A DNA stretch of 7,672 nucleotides, from contig PRDT01000043.1 in the NCBI GenBank assembly GCA_003173995.1, forward strand, positions 1 through 7,672. The letters run 5' to 3'. Origin of the DNA: Candidatus Levyibacteriota bacterium (GTDB taxonomy: Bacteria; Patescibacteriota; Microgenomatia; Levybacterales; UBA12049). The notes below the pieces were generated by a model. It saw only the letters and a list, made by a program, of their open reading frames with translations. It made no database searches and was not told the origin of the DNA. Made by a program: the position numbers and the translations under genes. Shown in pieces: positions 1 to 6,425 of the stretch; position 1 is the first letter of the stretch; each line of letters starts with the position of its first letter.

Positions 1-1497
1 GTAATCACCCTTTTCCACATTACATTTTCCAAAATATGCTTTCTCAATACTAAAACATGACTTTGAAAGTCGATTTGATCCTCCACTGGTAATGTATTGC
101 ATTGGATCAATTGCATTATAGAAAAGATAAAAGATATAACCTTGCTCGATATCATTGGCAAATACTACCTTTTTATGAGTATCCCTTCCATATAGTACTG
201 CTTGCTCATATCCATATTGCCAATATCTATCATAATCTGTATTGGTATGAAGGAAGTATTGGTCAATATAGAGAAGTACATTTCCAAAATAGAGAATTCC
301 AATAACTAGAAAGATAACTACCCTTACATTCTTTTTTGAGATAATTTTTGCCAGTTGTATAAAAGCACATGCTTCAAGGATTTGCCATATTGGTAACATA
401 ATCAGTGCTCTTTCTGCATTTGGTGCACCTGTTACGAGTGCTCCTGATATTGGGGCCAAGAACAGCCAGTATCCCAAAAAGATAGCAATCATTCTCTCAT
501 TGTTAAAAAGGAAATAAATACCCATAAGAATAAAAGGTAAAGAGATGATGTACAAAAGACCAAAATCGGGAGCGTGATGACGAGCTAAGTCCCCTTGTAT
601 AAATAACCAATTGAGATTAAAGTGAGACAAATAGTTTTCAATGAATGTATTCGCATAGATAAGTCTTCTGTTATGTGCTATAGCGAATACTTTATCATTA
701 TTTTGCTGATCTTGTATTTGTTCTGTTAGTGAATGCTTCAAAAGTTGAGTCTGTTGAGATGTAAACAAAACACTTTTTCCACGAGCTGTTGTTCTTGAGT
801 CAATAAGCCAAAAAGTATTGAGAAAAAGAAAAACAATACTAAAAATTATAAGAAGAGACTTTTTCTTGAAAAATACATTTTTCCCATAAATAAGTAATCC
901 AGCAACAAAAAGTGGAGTAAAAAGTTTTTCACTATGATATGTATAAGCACTTATAGCTAGAAACGCTGCAGAGAGAATAAATATCCATACTTTTTTCTTT
1001 CTCAAACCTAGAAGGAATAACCACACGCCTACCAAAACAAAAAATAATCCAAGTGTTGATTCAAATGCTACTCTACTAAACTGGATTGACCATGGAGAAA
1101 TGGCAAAAAATAACATAGACAGAACGGCTAACTGAATCGCATATTTCTTTTTCTGAAATAATTCATAAATTAAGAGAAATACGAATAGGATACTTAATGA
1201 TCCAAAAAAAGCAGACGGGAATCGTACAGAAAACGCATTTAATCCAAATAGTTTTATGGGTAAAACCTCTGAGTAAACGTATACTGGCTGCTTAAAGTCG
1301 CCAAATGCTTTAAATGAAAGAGGGTAAGAAATACCATATTCATCCTTCCCTGTCTGCAGAATTGTGTATGCATTATATCCCCATGAAACCTCATCCCAAT
1401 CAAGTGAATTTGGTATTTTTCCTAATTGATAAAATCTCAAAAAAGTTCCAAATAAAAAAATACTGACAAAAAGAATAATAAATATTATTTTTCTCAT
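1..1497 (-). CDS. GT-C family membrane glycosyltransferase (member A), C-terminus cut by window edge
   Basis: The frame is open for 499 codons from the ATG at 1495-1497 to base 1 with no stop, so the last few tens of residues lie outside the window. The protein looks like a PMT_2/GT39-like polyprenyl-phosphate-sugar glycosyltransferase acting on the outer membrane face. Visible in order: N-terminal membrane span (about 4-20), loop with W34-D35-E36 and D67-F-K69-Q-P71-V-Y, several hydrophobic spans between about 96 and 232, SPWSIQFSR at 134-142, H275-N-R-R278, G302-D303 followed by R306-H-H, spans at about 314-331, 336-353, 363-383 and 392-412, then a soluble tail with WQYGYE at 426-431. The Asp-Glu pair is the expected catalytic or metal-binding site of GT-C enzymes. 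The start is secure: an in-frame TAA lies two codons upstream (1501-1503). It overlaps member B by 4 bases. A Gln/Asn-rich stretch (about 247-267) sits in its long loop. Donor and acceptor are unknown. Confidence 0.9.
   Translation of the reverse strand, partial: MRKIIFIILFVSIFLFGTFLRFYQLGKIPNSLDWDEVSWGYNAYTILQTGKDEYGISYPLSFKAFGDFKQPVYVYSEVLPIKLFGLNAFSVRFPSAFFGSLSILFVFLLIYELFQKKKYAIQLAVLSMLFFAISPWSIQFSRVAFESTLGLFFVLVGVWLFLLGLRKKKVWIFILSAAFLAISAYTYHSEKLFTPLFVAGLLIYGKNVFFKKKSLLIIFSIVFLFLNTFWLIDSRTTARGKSVLFTSQQTQLLKHSLTEQIQDQQNNDKVFAIAHNRRLIYANTFIENYLSHFNLNWLFIQGDLARHHAPDFGLLYIISLPFILMGIYFLFNNERMIAIFLGYWLFLAPISGALVTGAPNAERALIMLPIWQILEACAFIQLAKIISKKNVRVVIFLVIGILYFGNVLLYIDQYFLHTNTDYDRYWQYGYEQAVLYGRDTHKKVVFANDIEQGYIFYLFYNAIDPMQYITSGGSNRLSKSCFSIEKAYFGKCNVEKGDY
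1494..1497 (-). other. ATGA stop-start overlap, member B to member A
   Basis: The TGA stop of member B (1494-1496) overlaps the ATG of member A (1495-1497). No Shine-Dalgarno-like sequence is visible upstream (GCAAGTAATAT). An in-frame TAA at 1501-1503 rules out any longer member A. Confidence 0.8.
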
Positions 1498-3134
1498 ATA
1501 TTACTTGCAATAACAAAATCCGGTGTTCCATCTAAAAAATTGATAGTCTTCTTTATATGTAATGTCGATGGAATTTGTTTGGGATCACCAACATACAATA
1601 CTTTTTTCCTTTTATCGCTTTCTTGAATTAATTGATTCCTGAATTCATACTTACCTATTCCTGAAACATTATAAAAACCAAAAACGTCTCGTGTTACCTT
1701 ACCTTCTTTCCAATATGCTTGAGGTGATACATTTCCATAAAAGAGTACATAAATATAAGGCCTACCATATGTATCTGTAAAAGCAATAGTATCATAATTA
1801 TTTTTAACACTCTCAGCATAAGTAACTGCTTCTTTATACCCATACTGCCAATCATACGAATAAATCTTAGGAAAATGATTGTAATAGTTATGCTGAAAAA
1901 TAAAAAATGTAATTCCAACAAAACAGATAAACAAAACATATATTGTCCTTCTTATATATTTTTTAAGATGAGTAGCTAAAGAAAGTAATGTTACTGTTCC
2001 TAGAGCAATAAGTAATTCGTACGTTGGTATAAAAGTCTCACTTCGTAAAGCATGAGGTGTCTCTCTTGCAGTTGCCGCTGCAACTGGAGCTAAAACAAAC
2101 CATATCGCAATAAATATACTTTCTTTTTTCTTCCATCGTGCAAGAGTATAAATACCAATAAGCAAAAGGGGTAATTCCAAAAGATAAAGTTCGCCGCTAT
2201 CTTGTGACGAAAATCTAGGATTAATATCTCCAGTGAAAAAAAGATATTGTGGGTTAAAGAAATCAAAATAATGTTTAAGATAAGATTCTGCAAAAAGCAC
2301 ACGCCTATTATGAAGGATTTTTGCCAAAGGACTATTATTCTCCTCTGCAATCCAGTTATTTGATTTGACTACAATACTAGAGTCACTAAAAATATTTACT
2401 TCATTAAATCGTAATTTACTCTCAGGCGATTTAAGATAACTCAACATAGGAAGCATTAAAATAAAACCAACTAGTAAACTAAAAGCTACTATTTTTAATC
2501 TTTCCTTTTTTATAAGGTCTTTCCAATAAAGGATTACTAGTGTCATTCCAATAAGTGGAATAAATATTCTATGAGCATTAAAAGCATAGAATCCTATGAC
2601 TAATGATATTATGGAAAATGGCATCAACCAAAAATTTTTTCTTTTTGAAAGAAAAAATAGATATATTGCTAAGACAGTAAAAAATGTTGCAATATTGGCC
2701 TCATACGCTGCACGCGATAGTTGAATATGCCATGGAGATATTGCAAGGAGAAATGCAGTAAAAAGAGCGATATCATTTCTTTTTTTATGTGAATAAAATA
2801 ATTCAAAAGCTAATAAAAATGCCACCAAAACTGTCAAAGTACCAAAAAATGCAGAAGGAGCTCTTACACCAAATGTTGTCTTACCAAAAATAGTCAAAAA
2901 TGGAACATCTACATATATATAAACTGGCGCTTTATAATCTCCAAACGCTTGAAATCTTGCTAATGGTAAAAATTCATTGTGTTCGTCTTTTCCTGTAGTA
3001 AGGATCGAATACGAGTTATATCCTTGAGAGACTTCATCCCAATACATGCTGGGAGGAGTCTTATCTAATTGCCAAAATCTTAAAATCCCTGCTAAAAATA
3101 AAACACCAAAAAGAATTAATCTAATTTTTTTCAT
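1494..3134 (-). CDS. GT-C family membrane glycosyltransferase (member B), complete
   Basis: Complete 546-residue polytopic protein, a typical length for this GT-C group, with about 11-12 hydrophobic spans. Features in order: membrane anchor (about 5-22), outside loop with W32-D33-E34 and D66-Y-K68-A-P70-V-Y, SPWHIQLSR at 133-141 with E145, spans to about 233, long loop with H275-N-R-R278 and NPQYLFFTGD ending at D303, spans at about 316-332, 338-352, 367-386 and 396-414, and H361-A-L-R364 between the second and third of these. The soluble C-terminal domain (about 415-546) carries WQYGYKEA and PYIYVLFY. The family is known to transfer sugars from polyprenyl phosphate; the Asp-Glu pair fits the catalytic site. 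The ATG at 3132-3134 is the only likely start, as an in-frame TAA lies at 3147-3149. It starts inside the end of member C (14-base overlap) and its TGA overlaps the start of member A. By eye it is closest to member D. Specific substrate unknown. Confidence 0.93.
   Translation of the reverse strand: MKKIRLILFGVLFLAGILRFWQLDKTPPSMYWDEVSQGYNSYSILTTGKDEHNEFLPLARFQAFGDYKAPVYIYVDVPFLTIFGKTTFGVRAPSAFFGTLTVLVAFLLAFELFYSHKKRNDIALFTAFLLAISPWHIQLSRAAYEANIATFFTVLAIYLFFLSKRKNFWLMPFSIISLVIGFYAFNAHRIFIPLIGMTLVILYWKDLIKKERLKIVAFSLLVGFILMLPMLSYLKSPESKLRFNEVNIFSDSSIVVKSNNWIAEENNSPLAKILHNRRVLFAESYLKHYFDFFNPQYLFFTGDINPRFSSQDSGELYLLELPLLLIGIYTLARWKKKESIFIAIWFVLAPVAAATARETPHALRSETFIPTYELLIALGTVTLLSLATHLKKYIRRTIYVLFICFVGITFFIFQHNYYNHFPKIYSYDWQYGYKEAVTYAESVKNNYDTIAFTDTYGRPYIYVLFYGNVSPQAYWKEGKVTRDVFGFYNVSGIGKYEFRNQLIQESDKRKKVLYVGDPKQIPSTLHIKKTINFLDGTPDFVIASNI
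3121..3134 (-). other. 14-base overlap with A7 run, member C to member B
   Basis: Member B begins 14 bases before member C ends, the only junction here that is not a 4-base ATGA. A weak GGA lies 7-9 bases before the ATG of member B. The overlap contains seven A residues on the coding strand (3125-3131), read as E-K-N-stop in member C and M-K-K-I in member B. Loss of a single A from the transcript or gene would join the two frames. Confidence 0.75.
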
Positions 3135-4740
3135 ATATATTCCATATTATCCGTAATGGTTCTAAGGAATCAACAATAGTTTTATCAGTATTTTCTTTTG
3201 TCAAACATGATGCGTTGACTATGAATATAGAGTTTTTTGGCATCATTGTCTTTAAATTATCTGAAGAGGGCGGACAATCATCATCAAATGTGATTCCTCC
3301 TAATTGTTTGAGTCCTTTCCTCTCCCAAGCGTTTTTAAATTGGCCGGGATCCGCTTTGCTAAACATTGCATATTGTAAAAGCGTTTTATTATTTGCACTA
3401 AATACTTTTATTGTTTGGTATTTTACTTTATTTGAAATAATATATTCAGATACTTGCCTGTTACTTTTGTTCCAGAATTCCCCTCCATATGTGCTAAATG
3501 CAAAAGCATACTGGTAAAGAAATCTTGTGAAGCAGAAAATATATACGATGACAATGAAACCAATAAAAATATTTGTATAAAACTTATTTTTAAATGATGC
3601 TATTAGTGAATAGATACCAACTCCAACAATAATTGATAAAAATGGCAACATCATTATCGTTCGAATAATATATGTCCTGGTTGAGGCAAATGCCGCTGGA
3701 AGTGGTGCTATAAAAAGAGATCCTAGTACAAAAGCTTGTAATGAAATATTCTTATTTCGAAGAATAAAATAAATGCCTATTAAAAGTAGAGGAAGATCAA
3801 TCATATACATTACTCCACCAAGAAAATATCCATATCCTGTCACAGACCCTATATCACCATTAATAAACAGGTATTGTGGAGAGAATGCACCAAGATACTG
3901 GTCTAGTACAGTAATACCAAGTTGTATCGGCTTATTGCTATATATGCTTTTTGCTACTGAAGGAGCAGAATTTTTTTCTCTTTGATAGCTAACTGTTTTG
4001 ATTATAGGGGTCATTGATTTTACATCTGACCAAATAAGTTCATTTTGTCTTGTTATTCCTTGTACTCGAATAAGCAGTATAAAAGATGCCAGTGTAATGA
4101 AGTAAAATAGCATCACTCCAATTATTTCTAATCTCTTTTTACGCAATTCTTTAAAATAAAGAATTAAGAGGAAGGGTATTATAAAAAGGAAAAATACTTT
4201 TGTTGCATGATAGCTGTAAAAGGCCAACAAAAATGCCGGTAAAGACCATAAAATATTTGTTTTTTTAATTCCAATTATAAAAAGATATATTCCTAAAAGA
4301 AAAAAGAATAATGCAGATACTCCATCCCATGTACTTCGTGTAAGAAGTAAATGCCAGGGAGAAAGCGATAATACTAAGCCTGAAATAAAGGCAGTAGTTT
4401 CATTTTGTAAGACTTTCTTTGCTAATAAATATACAAGAATAATACTTCCAACACCTAGTAAAGCAAACGGCAGTCTCCCTGAGAAAGGAGAAAGTCCCAA
4501 TATTCCAACAAATGGTGCAGTAATGTAGACTGGAACAGGTGATAAAGAGCTATCTACATTGAATGATAAGGGAAGAAAATTCCCATGAATATCATGCCCC
4601 CCTGTTTGCCATACAGTATATGCACTATATATATAACTTACTTCATCATTTGCCATTCCATAAGGGATATTGCCAAGCTGCCACAAACGAAGAATCGAAG
4701 AAATAATTATAAGAATAATTAAAAATATTTTGTTTCTCAT
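3121..4740 (-). CDS. Divergent GT-C family membrane glycosyltransferase (member C), complete
   Basis: Complete 539-residue polytopic protein with the same overall plan as its neighbours: membrane anchor (about 3-20), spans between about 87 and 225, long loop to about 308, four spans (about 310-327, 333-351, 361-382, 388-409) and a soluble tail from about 410. It keeps D32-E33 (preceded by Asn rather than Trp), SPWHLLLTR at 127-135, FSPQYLF with G295-D296, and R360 where relatives have HALR. It lacks the D-Y-K-x-P block (SLSPVPVY at 65-72 instead), the NRR motif, and the WQYGYK and PYIY blocks of the tail. Its tail has two Cys (489, 512). These changes suggest a different acceptor or donor, not necessarily loss of activity, since frame and length are intact. 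The start is fixed by a 4-base ATGA overlap with member D and an in-frame TAG at 4753-4755. The stop is TAG, unlike the TGA of the others. Role beyond GT-C is inference. Confidence 0.9.
   Translation of the reverse strand: MRNKIFLIILIIISSILRLWQLGNIPYGMANDEVSYIYSAYTVWQTGGHDIHGNFLPLSFNVDSSLSPVPVYITAPFVGILGLSPFSGRLPFALLGVGSIILVYLLAKKVLQNETTAFISGLVLSLSPWHLLLTRSTWDGVSALFFFLLGIYLFIIGIKKTNILWSLPAFLLAFYSYHATKVFFLFIIPFLLILYFKELRKKRLEIIGVMLFYFITLASFILLIRVQGITRQNELIWSDVKSMTPIIKTVSYQREKNSAPSVAKSIYSNKPIQLGITVLDQYLGAFSPQYLFINGDIGSVTGYGYFLGGVMYMIDLPLLLIGIYFILRNKNISLQAFVLGSLFIAPLPAAFASTRTYIIRTIMMLPFLSIIVGVGIYSLIASFKNKFYTNIFIGFIVIVYIFCFTRFLYQYAFAFSTYGGEFWNKSNRQVSEYIISNKVKYQTIKVFSANNKTLLQYAMFSKADPGQFKNAWERKGLKQLGGITFDDDCPPSSDNLKTMMPKNSIFIVNASCLTKENTDKTIVDSLEPLRIIWNIYEKN
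4737..4740 (-). other. ATGA stop-start overlap, member D to member C
   Basis: The TGA stop of member D (4737-4739) overlaps the ATG of member C (4738-4740). The 20 bases upstream contain no GGAGG-like sequence. The in-frame TAG only four codons before the ATG excludes a longer member C, so the overlap decides the start. Confidence 0.8.
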
Positions 4741-6425
4741 AAAGCAACTATTCTAAAAGCAATTTTACCATCTGGAAATTTTATATCATCTACATCTTTA
4801 ATAGATGCAGGTATTTCATTTGGTCCGGCAACAATAATCGTTTTTTTCCTTTGACTATCTTTATTCCAATCAATATTTCTAAATTCATATTTTCCTATTA
4901 CTCGATACATCCTATCTAAATGGCCTGTCTTATTAATATTCCAATGCTTTTGATACCAAGAAGGATCTACTTTATTAAAAAAGAGATAATAAATATATGG
5001 CTGGTCATAATGATAAGTAAAAATAATCTTGTCATTATTTTTTTCTAATTCACTTACTTTCGCATATGCTTCTTTATATCCATATTGCCAAAATACTGCA
5101 AATACTCTTGGTGTAACAATATAATATTGGTAGATATAAAAAATAAAGTTGGTAAGAAGTAAAGTAACAATTATTATTGTTATTCCATATTTGAGAAATA
5201 TATTCTTTTTCTGCCAAAGATACCATAGAGAACTAAGAAATCCCAAAGAAATTAAGATTTGCAAGAAAGGGAGCATGCCAATAGCTCGAACTGGATGAGG
5301 AGTCCCCGTTGTAATTGATGCAGGTAAGGGAGCAAGTAAAATAAAAATGATAATAAGGAATAATCTTTTATCTTTTAAAAGAAAAAGAGTTAACAGACCT
5401 ATGAAAAGCATTGGTAAATCCCATAGATATAACATTCCCATATTGGTAACGTGATGTTGTCGTCCCCCATCTCCTTCAATAAAAAGAAAGTCAGGACTAA
5501 AATGATCAAAATATCCTTTTATAATTGCAGCTGTATAGACAATCCTTCTATTATTCATAACTTCTCCCATCATATTATGTTCTGCTCTGCTCTTTTCTAG
5601 ATTGGTAATTGAAGGCTGTAAAAATTCACTATTACCAAAAATTGTTACCATTGAAAGTCTTGCTTGAGAGCCAGCAGTTGGTACAAAAAATGTCTGGAAG
5701 ATGGGAAAACAGAGTGCTGCAATAATAAAGAGTGAAATAATTACTGAGAATTTCTTATTGAGTAAGTCTTTCCAAAAGAAAAAACCTAATACAAAAAATG
5801 CTATAGGCACAACGAGTCGAAAACTATGATATGAATACATGCACAAAACAAAAAAAGGAACAGAAATAAAAAGAAACCATCTTTTATCAAGTCCTTTTAA
5901 AAAGAAATAGAGTGCAAAGCACAAAAAACATACACCGAGATTTCCTTCAAAAGCAGCACGTGAGAATTGAATATGCCATGGGGAAATGGCAAGAAAGAAT
6001 GCTGATGCTAATGGCATATACTCCTTTAGTTTCCCACTCATTCCTTTTCCTGATAACTTGCTTACTAATCCCTTTACAAATAAATAAACTCCCAGTATTG
6101 CCATAACGCCAAAGACAGCAGCGGGCAGACGTACAGCAAAACTTGTCAAGCCGAAAAGAGCAACTGAAGGAATAGTGAGATAAGTATAGACAGGTGGTTT
6201 GTAATCATCAAATGAGCGTATTTCTAGAGGTAATTTGTTACCATACTCATCAGCTCCTGTATGGAAAAGAGAATATGCATTGTATCCCATGCTTGCTTCA
6301 TCCCAATCAAGACTTGTTGGATTAGCACCCAGTAAATAAAACCTTAAAATTATCGAGATCAAAATAATCCCTAAAAAAATAATCAATTCCTTTTTGTGCA
6401 ACAGTGCGTATAAATAATGTTTCAT
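4737..6425 (-). CDS. GT-C family membrane glycosyltransferase (member D), complete
   Basis: Complete 562-residue polytopic protein and the most motif-complete member. In order: anchor (about 14-30), outside loop with W41-D42-E43 and D73-D74-Y-K76-P-P78-V-Y (close to the KPP block common in PMT_2 proteins), spans at about 100-119 and 136-149, SPWHIQFSR at 148-156 with E160, spans to about 246, long loop with N291-N-R-R294, FSPDFLF at 309-315, G318-D319 and H324-H325, four further spans, H377-P-V-R380, and a soluble tail from about 433 with WQYGYKEA and PYIYYLFF. Predicted role is sugar transfer from a polyprenyl-phosphate donor on the outer membrane face; donor and acceptor cannot be told. Compared with its relatives it has a basic insertion (about 120-137, rich in Lys and Gly) between two early spans. 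The ATG at 6423-6425 overlaps member E by 4 bases; the upstream frame reaches a TGA at 6453-6455 with no other ATG. Confidence 0.93.
   Translation of the reverse strand: MKHYLYALLHKKELIIFLGIILISIILRFYLLGANPTSLDWDEASMGYNAYSLFHTGADEYGNKLPLEIRSFDDYKPPVYTYLTIPSVALFGLTSFAVRLPAAVFGVMAILGVYLFVKGLVSKLSGKGMSGKLKEYMPLASAFFLAISPWHIQFSRAAFEGNLGVCFLCFALYFFLKGLDKRWFLFISVPFFVLCMYSYHSFRLVVPIAFFVLGFFFWKDLLNKKFSVIISLFIIAALCFPIFQTFFVPTAGSQARLSMVTIFGNSEFLQPSITNLEKSRAEHNMMGEVMNNRRIVYTAAIIKGYFDHFSPDFLFIEGDGGRQHHVTNMGMLYLWDLPMLFIGLLTLFLLKDKRLFLIIIFILLAPLPASITTGTPHPVRAIGMLPFLQILISLGFLSSLWYLWQKKNIFLKYGITIIIVTLLLTNFIFYIYQYYIVTPRVFAVFWQYGYKEAYAKVSELEKNNDKIIFTYHYDQPYIYYLFFNKVDPSWYQKHWNINKTGHLDRMYRVIGKYEFRNIDWNKDSQRKKTIIVAGPNEIPASIKDVDDIKFPDGKIAFRIVAL
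6422..6425 (-). other. ATGA stop-start overlap, member E to member D
   Basis: The TGA stop of member E (6422-6424) and the ATG of member D (6423-6425) share bases. The bases just upstream of the ATG read AGAAACAAA, with no convincing Shine-Dalgarno sequence. This arrangement is typical of termination-reinitiation coupling, so member D is probably translated by ribosomes that finish member E. Confidence 0.8.

Noticed and set aside
102..305. Plus-strand open frame of 67 codons
   Set aside because: Lies wholly inside member A on the other strand, whose frame carries clear family motifs; the product is low-complexity and aromatic-rich, as antisense frames often are.
1694..2350. Minus-strand alternative frames at 1694-1939 and 2090-2350 (and 6604-6825)
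   Set aside because: Same-strand out-of-frame shadows of members B and E; their hydrophobic products come from the U-rich codons of the real genes.
3215..3517. Plus-strand open frame of 100 codons, the longest antisense frame
   Set aside because: Covers the tail of member C and shows no recognisable motif or upstream initiation signal; best explained as a shadow.
3773..3985. Plus-strand open frame of 70 codons
   Set aside because: Antisense to member C, with no supporting signal.
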